DNA of 64,000 nucleotides from Lactobacillus sp. ESL0785 (GTDB taxonomy: Bacteria; Bacillota; Bacilli; Lactobacillales; Lactobacillaceae), in contig NZ_CP113916.1 of NCBI RefSeq assembly GCF_029395455.1, forward strand, positions 372,001-436,000, written 5' to 3'. The position numbers were made by a program, and so were the translations under genes. How positions within the stretch are numbered: position 1 is the first letter of the stretch; every line of letters starts with the position of its first letter. The notes beneath the pieces are model-generated. The model had not been told where the DNA came from and ran no database searches. It saw only the letters and a program-made list of their open reading frames with translations. Below, in pieces: positions 34,045 to 43,059 of the stretch.

Positions 34045-34470
34045 ATGGAAATTTCCTATGGTGCACTGGCAGGATTGATTGCTGCTGTTGCATTGATAAT
34101 TTTAGTACTTTTTACAATTCCAGTGCTAGTTCGTGCTGAAAAGGCTACTAAAGAAGCAGAAAAAACAATTAAAACTGTGGATAAATCGATTCAGCTGTTT
34201 GCAAAAGATGTTGATGGCTTGCTTGATCAAACAAATGATTTGCTCGACAAGACGAATGTCTTGCTAGCGGATGTTAACAGTAAAATGAAGACTCTGGATC
34301 CTGTTGTGCAGGCAGCTGCCGACTTAGGTGAGAGTGTTTCAGATGTTAATGCTTCTTCGCGTAAAATGGCGGAACGTGTCAGCCAAGTTCACTTTAAGCG
34401 TAATGGAGTTGTTGCTTCTGCTTTAGCATCGATGTTTGCACGGCGAAAACGACGTAAAGGTGAAGATTAA
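34045..34470 (+). CDS. DUF948 membrane-anchored coiled-coil protein
   Basis: The 141-residue protein has one N-terminal membrane span (about residues 5-30) and then an amphipathic coiled coil with repeated LLDKTN/LLADVN patterns, typical of the DUF948 family. The C-terminus is basic (RRKRRKG). The family commonly precedes a YtxH gene and is linked to general stress in Bacillus relatives. The molecular role is unknown. Confidence 0.85.
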   Translation: MEISYGALAGLIAAVALIILVLFTIPVLVRAEKATKEAEKTIKTVDKSIQLFAKDVDGLLDQTNDLLDKTNVLLADVNSKMKTLDPVVQAAADLGESVSDVNASSRKMAERVSQVHFKRNGVVASALASMFARRKRRKGED

Positions 34471-34488
34471 ATAAAAGGAGTTACTTGT

Positions 34489-34854
34489 ATGAAAAAATTA
34501 ACAAGTTTTGTCTTAGGAACAATCGTTGGCTCAGCTGCTGGCTTTATCGCTGGTTCACTCTTAGTTAGTGACGATCAAGTTGATGATCTGAAAAGCAAGG
34601 TTAAGAACAATGATACTGTTCAAGATCTAAAGAAAAAATATGATAATGGAACTGAAGTAGTTAAGAACCAATTGGCATCTTTTCCTAAGAATGTTGAAGA
34701 TGATTCTGAATTAAAAGATTTTGATGATATTGTTATTGATGATTCTAAGGATAATGACATTGCTCAAAAGGATAATGCAGAAAAGACGGTTGATGACTTG
34801 CATCATGCTGAAGCAAGTGATGATCCCGCAACTGATGCTTATCCACGTGCGTAA
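34489..34854 (+). CDS. YtxH-domain protein
   Basis: The 121-residue protein has an N-terminal Gly-rich membrane segment (FVLGTIVGSAAGFIAGSLLV, residues 7-26), the mark of YtxH proteins, followed by a coiled coil and a highly acidic C-terminal half rich in Asp and Glu. It follows the DUF948 gene by 18 bases in one operon. YtxH-type proteins are general stress proteins of unknown mechanism. Confidence 0.85.
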   Translation: MKKLTSFVLGTIVGSAAGFIAGSLLVSDDQVDDLKSKVKNNDTVQDLKKKYDNGTEVVKNQLASFPKNVEDDSELKDFDDIVIDDSKDNDIAQKDNAEKTVDDLHHAEASDDPATDAYPRA

Positions 34855-34874
34855 AAGCAGCAAGTAATTTAAAT

Positions 34875-34919
34875 TAAATGCACCAAGTAGGAGTAATTCT
34901 TACTTGGTGCATTTTAGTT
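34875..34919. terminator. Bidirectional terminator between ytxH-like gene and pepQ
   Basis: AAATGCACCAAGTA and TACTTGGTGCATTT form a long stem. Confidence 0.92.
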
Positions 34920-34929
34920 AGTGATTAAA

Positions 34930-36036
34930 TTAATCGTTGATTGGTAAAACCTTTAATTGCTTGTCAGTACGAGTGAATGGCTTATAGCCATCTTTAGTAA
35001 CAACACCACAATCTTCAATTCTAACGCCGGCTACTCCAGGAATATAGATTCCAGGTTCAATTGAGAAGCACATTCCTTCTTCAATAATTAAGTCGTTACC
35101 TTGAACGATTGATGGATATTCGTGTACATCCTTGCCGATACCGTGACCTAGTCGGTGGATAAAGTATTGCCCATAACCAGCTTTGGTAATAATATCACGG
35201 GCAACACCATCTAGTTCACTAGCAGTCATTCCGGGTCTAACAGCTTCAATAGCTGCTTGTTGAGCTTCACGATCAATCTCGTAAATTTCTCTTTCCTTAG
35301 CTGATGGTTCACCATAAGCAACTGTTCGACTAGAGTCAGAAGCATAGCCATTGTGCATCGTACCAAGATCAAACAAAACTAATTCATTAGGCTTAATTTT
35401 AGTCATTGATGGCCCTAGGTGTGGGTTAGCAGCATTGGCACCAGCTTGAACAATGGTTTCAAAACTTTCATGCATGACACCTTTTTGCAGCTTTAATTGG
35501 TAATCAATTTGACCTGCAATATAACGTTCAGTAACTCCAGTCTTAATGGCATTGAAGCCAATTTCAAAAGCAAAGTCAGCTTCACGGCCAGCAGCTTGTA
35601 ACTGCTTAATTTCTTCTGGAGTTTTGTAAAGCCTAATTTTGGCAATAAAGTTAGAAACATCACCGCTAAAATCGGCATCAGGAAATTGCTGGTGAATTAA
35701 TTGGTAATGAGCAACAGACAAATTATTTTTCTCCAGGGCCCATTTGTGATAGTCTGAAGTTCTGCTTTTAACTTTGTCAGCAATGATGGCCCATGGATCT
35801 TCAGAATCGAGGTAACCATAAACATCACCGTTCCAAGCTGAGTTTTTGGCTTCTTCAACGTTCAAGGCCGGAGTAAAAATAAAGGGCTCCTTGTCCTTAA
35901 AGGCTAAGAGAGCAAAAATGCGCTCGTGTGGTTCCATTTCGTAGCCGGTAAAATAAGCAATTGTAATTGGATTAGAAATGTAAGCTACATCGTTGCCAGA
36001 ACTTTGCAGCCATTCTTGTAATTTAGTTAAATTCAT
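34930..36036 (-). CDS. pepQ: Xaa-Pro dipeptidase/aminopeptidase P family
   Basis: The 368-residue cytosolic metallopeptidase has the creatinase N-domain and the pita-bread catalytic domain with metal ligands in [19 protein letters not shown] (two Asp), HRLGHGIG (His), SIEPGIY (Glu) and RIEDCG (Glu). Prolidases split Xaa-Pro dipeptides from casein-like peptides. The start ATG 36036 sits eight bases after AAAGGAA, whereas the ATG two codons upstream is too close. Divergence from ccpA over a shared cre site is the classic lactobacillar arrangement. Confidence 0.93.
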   Translation of the reverse strand: MNLTKLQEWLQSSGNDVAYISNPITIAYFTGYEMEPHERIFALLAFKDKEPFIFTPALNVEEAKNSAWNGDVYGYLDSEDPWAIIADKVKSRTSDYHKWALEKNNLSVAHYQLIHQQFPDADFSGDVSNFIAKIRLYKTPEEIKQLQAAGREADFAFEIGFNAIKTGVTERYIAGQIDYQLKLQKGVMHESFETIVQAGANAANPHLGPSMTKIKPNELVLFDLGTMHNGYASDSSRTVAYGEPSAKEREIYEIDREAQQAAIEAVRPGMTASELDGVARDIITKAGYGQYFIHRLGHGIGKDVHEYPSIVQGNDLIIEEGMCFSIEPGIYIPGVAGVRIEDCGVVTKDGYKPFTRTDKQLKVLPIND

Positions 36037-36113
36037 GTGCATATTCCTTTCAAATCAAATATCTGATTAAGAAAAGTATATCATGTTCTAGGCATGAAAA
36101 AATGAAAGAATAG

Positions 36114-36129
36114 TTGTAAACGTTTGCAA
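36114..36129. promoter_or_regulatory. cre site in the pepQ-ccpA spacer
   Basis: TTGTAAACGTTTGCAA is a near-perfect match to the catabolite-responsive element (TGWAANCGNTNNCA). It lies 58 bases before the ccpA start and 78 before pepQ, so CcpA probably regulates itself and may affect pepQ. Confidence 0.9.
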
Positions 36130-36186
36130 TTAATAGCAATACATGCTAAATTTTATAATGAATATTTTTTAGATAGGGGATTAAGA

Positions 36187-37188
36187 ATGCGTAAACAAGA
36201 AATTACAATTTATGATGTTGCTCGGGAAGCCAAGGTTTCAATGGCTACCGTTTCACGAGTAGTTAACGGCAATACTAATGTACGTAAAGACACACGTGAA
36301 CGGGTAATGAAAGTAATCAATCGGTTGCATTATCAGCCAAACGCTGTTGCTCAAGGACTTGCTTCTAAGAGAACAACAACAGTTGGTTTGATTGTGCCGG
36401 ATCTGACCAATCTTTATTTTGCTGAATTATCCAAGGGAATTGATGATATTGCTCTTTTGTACAAGTACAATATTATTATTACAAGTATTGAAAATCGGTT
36501 GATGAAGGAAGATCAAGCTATTCAAGGACTGTTAAACAAACAGGTTGATGGTGTGATTTACATGGCTAATAGTTTACCTAAAGAAGCTGTCGAGGCTTTT
36601 AAACGGACTGATACGCCAGTCGTACTTGCTGGCACTAAGGACAATCACAAGGAATTTCCGTCAGTAACCATTGATTACACTAAGGCTGATACAGAAGCTT
36701 TGAACTTGCTTTACAATGATGGCAAAAAGAATTTGGGTCTAGTTGTAGATGATGCAGAAGCTGTGATTAATGCTAATTATCGGATTCCAGCATACAAGCA
36801 ATTTATGGCTGATCATAATTTGGGCGAAGGTCATATTTATACTAATATTAAAGACCATTCTGATGGTTACAATTTATATTCTCAATTATTGCAAGATGGC
36901 GTTGATGGCGTAGTTGTGACACGTGATATTACCGCAGTTGGTATTTTAAATTCTGCAATTGATGCAGGTAAAAAGGTACCGAATGATTTGGAAATTATTA
37001 CTGCTAGTGCAACTCAAATTGCTTCAGTTGTTCGGCCAGCTTTAACGGCAATTCGGCAACCGCTATATGACATGGGGGCAGTTGCAATGAGAATGCTGAC
37101 GAAGTTAATGAACAATGAAGAAGTAACTGATACTCAAATTGAGCTACCATATGAATTATTAAAAAAGCAAAGTACAACTAACGAATAG
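36187..37188 (+). CDS. ccpA: Catabolite control protein A
   Basis: The 333-residue LacI-family regulator has the helix-turn-helix TIYDVAREAKVSMATVSRVVNG with the hinge helix NAVAQGLASKRT, then a periplasmic-binding-like core. Together with phosphorylated HPr (HPr-Ser-P) it represses or activates genes through cre sites. The longer frame beginning at 36124 overlaps the cre region and is rejected; ATG 36187 follows a GGGGA ribosome binding site and gives the usual length. Confidence 0.96.
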   Translation: MRKQEITIYDVAREAKVSMATVSRVVNGNTNVRKDTRERVMKVINRLHYQPNAVAQGLASKRTTTVGLIVPDLTNLYFAELSKGIDDIALLYKYNIIITSIENRLMKEDQAIQGLLNKQVDGVIYMANSLPKEAVEAFKRTDTPVVLAGTKDNHKEFPSVTIDYTKADTEALNLLYNDGKKNLGLVVDDAEAVINANYRIPAYKQFMADHNLGEGHIYTNIKDHSDGYNLYSQLLQDGVDGVVVTRDITAVGILNSAIDAGKKVPNDLEIITASATQIASVVRPALTAIRQPLYDMGAVAMRMLTKLMNNEEVTDTQIELPYELLKKQSTTNE

Positions 37189-37195
37189 ATTACAA

Positions 37196-37242
37196 ATAAA
37201 AGTCGCTTTACATCACCAAGGAGGTAAAGCGACTTTTTTAGT
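37196..37242. terminator. Bidirectional terminator after ccpA
   Basis: AAAAGTCGCTTTAC and GTAAAGCGACTTTT form a 14-bp stem; the loop holds AAGGAGG-like sequence. Confidence 0.92.
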
Positions 37243-38608
37243 TACAAAGTTTGCTAGTAGCCTGAATTAATTGTGGCAATTTTTTAATTTGCGGAATTTC
37301 TGGCAGCAGGTAAGCTGTTAAAGCGATATTGTGATAACGGCTGATTCGTGGTAATTGCCGGTAATTACGCCAACTTGTTTGATCAAAAAAACCATAGAAG
37401 AGAATATCTTGAGCTTTGATCCACCCAAGTTTAGTATCAAGCCATAGACTTTGAGGACTACCGTTAAAGTTTTCAATTTTATAGAGTTGATTGTTAGCTA
37501 ATTGTTGGTTAGTCTTGGACTGATTATCTGGATAGCGGTAGATTGGGACTTGCTTATGGGGTTTAGCGATAATTTGTTTATCCTGATATGGCGCAATATC
37601 TTGGGGTTTAAGGTCGAGGTTAACAAATTCAGCTGAAATAAATGTTTGATCGGCAACTTGATAAAAGAGCTGATTGTGTGCCCGCACACCATACATGACA
37701 TTAAGTTTCTGGCCGGGATAAATGTACTTGTGCTGCTTAATGCGGACATAAGGATTCATCATAATTGGTGTTTTAGTTTTGCCCAAGTAAATACCATTTC
37801 TGTGGATATCATATTTACTGGTGCCTTCCTTAGCCAATTTATATTTGAAGCCAGTCGCTGGGAAGTTAGTGACAACACCGTCAACGTTCTTATTAATTAG
37901 CCAATGCCACAAGGCTGGTGACTCATCCATCTCAGCCCAAACATAAACTTGCTTATTGAGTAAGTGCAGCCAGTGAATTAGCCAAGAATGATTTTGAATA
38001 ACATCAGATGAAACATTGACAGCATTGACCTGTGGCAAGTTACTGAAGTTAATTCGCTTAAGGCTGCCAACAATTAGAATTAAGTAGGCATCTGGCAGAA
38101 GAGCGCGGAGATGGAATAAACTAGCTGCTGAAAATGAATGGATCATTACGCGGTCTTGCATATGATATTTTTTAATGGTTTGTGCAATCTCGTCTTCTAA
38201 TTGGTACGATGGATCAACAGAATGGTCAATTTTGGTTTCCAGAACAAATTTTGTGTTTGGCTGATTGCGGTAATGGTGAAAGAGTTGTGCTAGACTAAGC
38301 ACATGTTCACCATTATCATATGTTAACTGACTGAGTGTTTGCCAAGTATTTTGTGATACAATTGCATGTGTATGAGTAACTCGAAATAAGTCATCATCAT
38401 GTGAAACAACCGGCACGCCGTCAGATGACAGGTGAAGGTCGAGTTCAACATAATCGGCACCAGAATTGAATGCGGAATTGTCACTTTGGATGGTTTCCTC
38501 AGGATACTTACTTGGATCGCCTCTGTGGCCGACAACAGTAAAACCACTAGTTGTTACAAAGATTAAGCTAAAAAAAAGAGCCAGAAGCATTTGGCTTTTA
38601 TGTTTCAT
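37238..38608 (-). CDS. Exported glycerophosphodiester phosphodiesterase with SLAP-like C-terminus
   Basis: The 456-residue protein has a signal peptide or anchor (residues 5-24). A GDPD barrel follows directly: VVGHRGDPSKYPEET with catalytic His 28, YVELDLHLSSDGVPVVSHDDDLFRVT with metal ligands and the second His near 69. The C-terminal 200 residues (about 255-456) hold SLAP- or SH3-like repeats that would bind the wall. It probably cleaves glycerophosphodiesters released from lipids or teichoic acid outside the membrane. It is divergent from the phosphatase operon across an 18-bp palindrome. Confidence 0.82.
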   Translation of the reverse strand: MKHKSQMLLALFFSLIFVTTSGFTVVGHRGDPSKYPEETIQSDNSAFNSGADYVELDLHLSSDGVPVVSHDDDLFRVTHTHAIVSQNTWQTLSQLTYDNGEHVLSLAQLFHHYRNQPNTKFVLETKIDHSVDPSYQLEDEIAQTIKKYHMQDRVMIHSFSAASLFHLRALLPDAYLILIVGSLKRINFSNLPQVNAVNVSSDVIQNHSWLIHWLHLLNKQVYVWAEMDESPALWHWLINKNVDGVVTNFPATGFKYKLAKEGTSKYDIHRNGIYLGKTKTPIMMNPYVRIKQHKYIYPGQKLNVMYGVRAHNQLFYQVADQTFISAEFVNLDLKPQDIAPYQDKQIIAKPHKQVPIYRYPDNQSKTNQQLANNQLYKIENFNGSPQSLWLDTKLGWIKAQDILFYGFFDQTSWRNYRQLPRISRYHNIALTAYLLPEIPQIKKLPQLIQATSKLCN

Positions 38609-38650
38609 GTGTACACCCCTATCGCTTATACAATAGCATGGTTACACATT

Positions 38651-38668
38651 TTTTGCTATATAGCAAAA
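38651..38668. promoter_or_regulatory. 18-bp perfect palindrome in a divergent promoter region
   Basis: TTTTGCTATATAGCAAAA is its own reverse complement. It lies between the divergent GDPD gene (start 38608) and the small gene starting at 38693 and overlaps a TATA-rich -10-like sequence, as expected for an operator. Confidence 0.5.
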
Positions 38669-38692
38669 TTTTTATTTCATGTAGGTGAGTTA

Positions 38693-39025
38693 ATGGATCA
38701 ACAATATGAAGAACTAGATTTAATTGAAGAAATTACGCGTAATGATAACAGTAAATATTTTGAAATTTCCAATATTGATCAAAATGGAATTGCGGAATTA
38801 GCTGTTGATCACGGGATGATTAAGAACGTGCGCATTTTACAGCTAAATATTCCCCGGACCAAAGCGTTAATTACGTATGAAGAATATATTAATAAAAATT
38901 ATCAGCTGGAAACCTTAACTAATGAAGATGATTGGAAAAATCCAAGTTGGGTAGAATGGGACAAGCCTAAGGGTAAAATTCTAGATGCTTATCAAATGAT
39001 TTTAAAATCCAACCAAATTGGATAG
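38693..39025 (+). CDS. Uncharacterised 110-residue acidic protein
   Basis: The protein starts at ATG 38693 after AGGTGAG; the longer frame runs into the divergent GDPD gene. It begins MDQQYEELDLIEEITRNDN and has no signal peptide or span. About one quarter of residues are Asp or Glu. I do not recognise a family. It is the first gene of a tight operon with a YunD-like nucleotidase, YutD, a NagD-like phosphatase and a TIGR01906 membrane protein, so it may be a cytosolic partner of that set. Confidence 0.75.
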   Translation: MDQQYEELDLIEEITRNDNSKYFEISNIDQNGIAELAVDHGMIKNVRILQLNIPRTKALITYEEYINKNYQLETLTNEDDWKNPSWVEWDKPKGKILDAYQMILKSNQIG

Positions 39026-39038
39026 AAAAGCGGGGAAA

Positions 39039-40409
39039 ATGGAGACACTTCGAATTTTACACACTAATGATTTACATTCGCACTTTGAGCATTTTCCTAA
39101 AATTGGGCGCTACTTAAAGCAGGCACAGGCAGATAAATCAGTCGATCAAATTTTAACCTTTGATGCCGGTGATTTTATGGATCGCTCGCATCCGTTAACT
39201 GACGCGACTTTTGGGCAAGCAAACATTGATTTAATGAATTCCTTTCATTACGATGCCATTACAATTGGCAATAATGAAGGCATTTCAAATTCACATGAAG
39301 TGGTTGAGCGGTTGTTTGATCGGGCTAAGTTCCCGGTGATTTTGGCTAATTTGCGTGAAGAAGACGAGTCGATGCCTCATTGGTGTGTGCAAGACAAGTT
39401 ATTAATAACTAAAAAGGGCACGCGAATTGCTTTAGTAGGCTTAACTGCTGCATATCCATTATCTTATAAGCCCAATCATTGGCATGTCAAAATGCTTAAA
39501 GAAACAATGGATCAAGTTTTACCACGATTGGCAGGTAAATATGATGTTTTGATCCTATTAACGCATATTGGCTTGAACATGGACCGCTTTTTAGCACGGC
39601 ATTATCCACAAATTAATTTGATTATTGGCGGTCATAGTCATAATTTGCTTAAGCATGGTGAACAGGTCAATGGTGTTTGGTTGACGCAGACGGGTAAGTG
39701 GGGCAATTATGTCGGTAATATTCACGTTGAACTTGATGACCACCACCATGTTCAAAAAATTGTACCGTGTGTTGAATCAACTAGCTTGATGAAGGCTGAA
39801 AAAGCTGATGAAAAAGTTATTCAGGGATATGAACAACGTGGGCAGGAGATTTTAGAAAAAGAAAAAGTTGCTGATTTACCTGCCAAATTTGCTGATAATC
39901 GTCAGGCCGCAATTCAGGTATCGCTTGATGCGATTGCAAATTTTGCTGGTACAGATTTGGCAATGCTTAGTTCGGGCTTATTTTTGGCACCATTTAAAAA
40001 AGGAATTTTAACTAAGTATGATTTGCAAAAATGTTTACCACATTCCATGCATGTTGTTCGTTCAACTTTAAGGGGCAGCGATTTGTGGCGATTAGTTATG
40101 GAAATTGAAAAGAATCGGCATTATCTGGAGCATTTTCACTTGCAGGGGATGAGCTTTCGCGGGAAGATTTTTGGTCAAATGTATTATCGCGGAATTAAGT
40201 TTGATCCGGTTAGCCGCATTGTTTATGTTAATGGGCAAGAAATTGATCCGCAAACAGATTATCAAATAGCAGTTCTTGACCATTATGTTTTAGTTCCATT
40301 TTTTCCAACATTAGCAATTGTTGGTGATAATAAATTTTTATTCCCACAGTTTTTACGTGAAGTAATTGGTAATTATTTAGCTCAAGAGTACCCGATTAAT
40401 AGGAAGTGA
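39039..40409 (+). CDS. YunD-like metallophosphatase/5'-nucleotidase
   Basis: The 456-residue protein has the calcineurin-like motifs HTNDLHSH (residues 8-15), DAGDFMDRS, GNNEG and GGHSHN, then the 5'-nucleotidase C-terminal domain. It lacks a signal peptide, in contrast to secreted UshA-like enzymes, and matches the cytosolic YunD type, in which the fourth motif reads GNNEG. It would dephosphorylate nucleotides or UDP-sugars. The start ATG 39039 has GCGGGGA seven bases upstream; the longer frame overlaps the previous gene. Confidence 0.87.
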   Translation: METLRILHTNDLHSHFEHFPKIGRYLKQAQADKSVDQILTFDAGDFMDRSHPLTDATFGQANIDLMNSFHYDAITIGNNEGISNSHEVVERLFDRAKFPVILANLREEDESMPHWCVQDKLLITKKGTRIALVGLTAAYPLSYKPNHWHVKMLKETMDQVLPRLAGKYDVLILLTHIGLNMDRFLARHYPQINLIIGGHSHNLLKHGEQVNGVWLTQTGKWGNYVGNIHVELDDHHHVQKIVPCVESTSLMKAEKADEKVIQGYEQRGQEILEKEKVADLPAKFADNRQAAIQVSLDAIANFAGTDLAMLSSGLFLAPFKKGILTKYDLQKCLPHSMHVVRSTLRGSDLWRLVMEIEKNRHYLEHFHLQGMSFRGKIFGQMYYRGIKFDPVSRIVYVNGQEIDPQTDYQIAVLDHYVLVPFFPTLAIVGDNKFLFPQFLREVIGNYLAQEYPINRK

Positions 40410-40414
40410 AGCAG

Positions 40415-41005
40415 ATGACAACTAAATCGAGCGAAAACGAAAACAGTCACTTAGATCATGAAAATAAATTTGTTAAGGAGCAGCCTTTACGCCATTCACT
40501 GGCAGTTGTCGGTCAAGATGATGACAAAATCAAAATTAATCAGCAGACTTATCAGCTGCTGATAAATAAGCGCGATGCGTTAGATATTGAAATGCTTAGG
40601 CAAAAATATGATCCGTATCTTGATCAGTATGATTTTTTAGTTGGGGATGTTTCTAGTGAGCATTTACGCTTAAAGGGCTTTTATCGGGATAATATGCGGA
40701 CGGCAATTGATCGTAAAGAGCAAACGATTGCAGATTATCTCATGGAGTATTGTAATCCTGGGGCTGGTTATTTTATTTTGCAACTAATGAATCCAGTGCA
40801 TCATTATCGCACTAAGCAACATAAGAATTGGCATCGTGCAGGTTCGTGGCATCGGCAAGGAGCAGCTGCCAAGCACTCAAAGACAACTTTTAAGCGGCGT
40901 AAAGTTTACAAAACTAGCTTTAAAAAACACGAAACAGTAGCTGTGAAAAAAGAGCGCAGCAACCATCATTCTTTTGTAATCAAAAAAAGAAAGGGTAGCA
41001 AGTAA
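40415..41005 (+). CDS. YutD-like protein (DUF1027)
   Basis: The 196-residue protein has the YutD core ITNQQTYQL-like start, KYDPYLDQYDFLVGDVSSEHLRLKGFY near residues 65-95, and DYLMEYCNPGAGYFILQ. The C-terminal 65 residues are very basic (Lys/Arg/His) with KKRKGSK at the end, suggesting nucleic acid binding. The ATG at 40415 follows AGGAAG at eight bases. YutD precedes the NagD-like gene in Bacillus and lactobacilli. The role is unknown. Confidence 0.85.
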   Translation: MTTKSSENENSHLDHENKFVKEQPLRHSLAVVGQDDDKIKINQQTYQLLINKRDALDIEMLRQKYDPYLDQYDFLVGDVSSEHLRLKGFYRDNMRTAIDRKEQTIADYLMEYCNPGAGYFILQLMNPVHHYRTKQHKNWHRAGSWHRQGAAAKHSKTTFKRRKVYKTSFKKHETVAVKKERSNHHSFVIKKRKGSK

Positions 41006-41779
41006 GTGAAAGATTATCAATTATTTTTAATTGACCTTGACGGAACAATTTATCGAGGCAAGGGTACGATTGAAGCCGGAGTTCGGTTTGTTCACCGATT
41101 AGAGCAAGCGGGCAAAGACTACCTTTTTTTAACAAATAATACGACGCGAACACCAGAGATGGTTGTGGATAAGTTGGCGCTTCATGGTGTAAAAACTGAT
41201 ACTGCACATGTGTATACTCCTAGCATGGCAAGCGTGAGTTATTTACTAGAACATGCTTCTGGTCAGCTGCCGATTGGCGTTTATTTAATTGGTGAAATTG
41301 GTTTGCAGCAGGAATTTTGGCAGCATACGGAATTTGAATTAAATAACAAAAATCCAGATTATGTTATTGTAGGAATGGATCGTGATTTGACTTATCATAA
41401 GGTGCAGGTAGCAGCTGACGCTATTAGGAATGGCGCTGTCTTTATCGGGACTAATGCAGATTTGAATTTACCGAGTGATGAGGGGTTGCTGCCCGGTAAT
41501 GGGTCACAATGCGCGATGATTGCTGTATCAAGTGGGCACGAGCCGCTTTATATTGGTAAGCCGTCACCGATAATTGTTAAAATGGCCTTAGCCAAGATGC
41601 ATTGTCAAAAAGAACAGGCAATTCTAGTTGGCGACAATTATCAAACGGATATTAAGGCAGGCTTTAATAGTCAAGTTGATCAGTTATTGGTAACAACTGG
41701 AATTACTCAATTGGCTGACCTTCAGGGTAAGAGGCAGCCAACATTTGTGGTCGATAGTTTGGATAAATTTAAATTATGA
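41006..41779 (+). CDS. HAD-IIA phosphatase (NagD/YutF-like, TIGR01457)
   Basis: The 257-residue protein has HAD motifs LIDLDGTIYRG (nucleophile near residue 10), FLTNNTTRTPE (motif II Thr), GKPSPIIVKM (motif III Lys) and LVGDNYQTDIKAG (motif IV). It belongs to the NagD/p-nitrophenyl phosphatase group and would hydrolyse sugar or nucleotide phosphates. The start is GTG directly after the yutD stop. The order yutD-nagD-TIGR01906 is conserved. Confidence 0.88.
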   Translation: MKDYQLFLIDLDGTIYRGKGTIEAGVRFVHRLEQAGKDYLFLTNNTTRTPEMVVDKLALHGVKTDTAHVYTPSMASVSYLLEHASGQLPIGVYLIGEIGLQQEFWQHTEFELNNKNPDYVIVGMDRDLTYHKVQVAADAIRNGAVFIGTNADLNLPSDEGLLPGNGSQCAMIAVSSGHEPLYIGKPSPIIVKMALAKMHCQKEQAILVGDNYQTDIKAGFNSQVDQLLVTTGITQLADLQGKRQPTFVVDSLDKFKL

Positions 41780-42384
41780 GCAAAAAAAATAACATTTTAA
41801 CGATAATTTATCACTTTATTTTTGCGTTAACGAGTAGTGTGGTTGGCGCTATAATTGCCAGTTGGCCGTTACTGTTAGTTTTTGTTGTGGTGCAAAAAAC
41901 TAACAGAACAGTTAATTTGTCACTAGGTCAGGTAATGTTTAATTATGATCAATTGTTATGGTACTTGATTTGGCCATTTAAGCACCGATTAAAAATGCGC
42001 GATTTACCGACTTCTGTAATGGCAGCACGGCATTTCGCTGACGTTAAGCGGCTGTTTGTGTTGGCATTTGTTGCTTTCTTGTGCTGTCTGGTAATTAATT
42101 TTTGGTGTCGCAAACAAAAAAGTAAGGCACTTAAATTAAATAAAGTTTGGGCCTTGCTCTTTTTATTATTGCCGATTGCCATTTTGCCGTTTGCATTAAC
42201 TAATTTTGATAGTTTTTTTGTTGTTTTTCATCATTTGCTTTTTGCAGGTAGCACTACGTGGCTGTTTGATCCGGCAACTGATCCGATTATTAATTTACTG
42301 ACAGAAGGCTTTTTTGCGGCCTGTTTTGCGGTTAGCGGTGTGATTTATGAATTATATTTTGCTGAAAAACTATTGCAGCGTTAA
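41776..42384 (+). CDS. TIGR01906 family membrane protein (DUF1461)
   Basis: The 202-residue protein has about four membrane spans (near residues 10-35, 90-108, 125-145 and 175-195) with the conserved outer-loop elements of the DUF1461 family, such as LLFAGSTTWLFDPATDPIINLL. It overlaps the NagD-like gene by four bases (ATGA). The function is unknown. It is the last gene of the operon. Confidence 0.85.
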   Translation: MSKKNNILTIIYHFIFALTSSVVGAIIASWPLLLVFVVVQKTNRTVNLSLGQVMFNYDQLLWYLIWPFKHRLKMRDLPTSVMAARHFADVKRLFVLAFVAFLCCLVINFWCRKQKSKALKLNKVWALLFLLLPIAILPFALTNFDSFFVVFHHLLFAGSTTWLFDPATDPIINLLTEGFFAACFAVSGVIYELYFAEKLLQR

Positions 42385-42418
42385 AAAAGGAGTTCCATTA
42401 ATGGAACTCCTTTTTTAA
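42383..42418. terminator. Bidirectional terminator
   Basis: AAAAAAGGAGTTCCAT and ATGGAACTCCTTTTTT form a stem around a tiny loop; it serves both convergent operons. Confidence 0.93.
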
Positions 42419-43048
42419 TGAAATGTGTTTTTTAACTGTCATAATCAAAATTGGAACAATTGAAATAAAAATAATTGCGAGGATTAATAACGAAAAATGT
42501 TCTTTTACAAATGGAATGTTGCCGAAGAAAAATCCGATAACAGTAAATACGCCACACCAGAGAATACCGCCGATTAAGTTATAGCTAGCAAATTTACCAT
42601 AATGCATTTTGCTACCCCCAGAAATAAAAGGGACAAAAGTTCTGATAAACGGAATAAAACGACCGATAACAATCGTGATTGGACCGTGACGCTCAAAAAA
42701 TTGTTCTGCAGCTAAACGGTTTTTTTGATTGATTAACTTGTTAAACCAGGAATGGCGAATGCCAGCGTTGACTGAGCGAACACCTAATTCATAATTGCAG
42801 GCATCGCCGAGAACAGCTGCAAGTAGCACTGTGAGGTAAACTAGCCAAATATCTAAGTGATACTTGGGATTAACTGCCATGGAACTGGCAGCAAAGATCA
42901 GCGAATCTCCGGGTAAAAACGGAAAGATCACGAGGCCAGTTTCAATAAAAATAATGCCAAAGAGAATGATATAGGTCCAATTACCGAATTGATTAACGAT
43001 AGTAATCAAGTGCTGGTCAATGTGTAGGATAAAGTTGATTAGCGTCAT
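42398..43048 (-). CDS. DedA family membrane protein
   Basis: The 216-residue protein has the DedA (SNARE-associated/VTT) architecture: an N-terminal re-entrant region with ETGLVIFPFLPGDSLIFAA, the central acidic/basic motif of the family GRFIPFIRTFVPFISGGSKM, and four to five membrane spans. DedA proteins include undecaprenyl phosphate and phospholipid flippases. It is 11 bases from the flavoprotein gene upstream, so they are one operon. Confidence 0.9.
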   Translation of the reverse strand: MTLINFILHIDQHLITIVNQFGNWTYIILFGIIFIETGLVIFPFLPGDSLIFAASSMAVNPKYHLDIWLVYLTVLLAAVLGDACNYELGVRSVNAGIRHSWFNKLINQKNRLAAEQFFERHGPITIVIGRFIPFIRTFVPFISGGSKMHYGKFASYNLIGGILWCGVFTVIGFFFGNIPFVKEHFSLLILAIIFISIVPILIMTVKKHISLKKEFH

Positions 43049-43059
43049 AAAGCTCTCTC

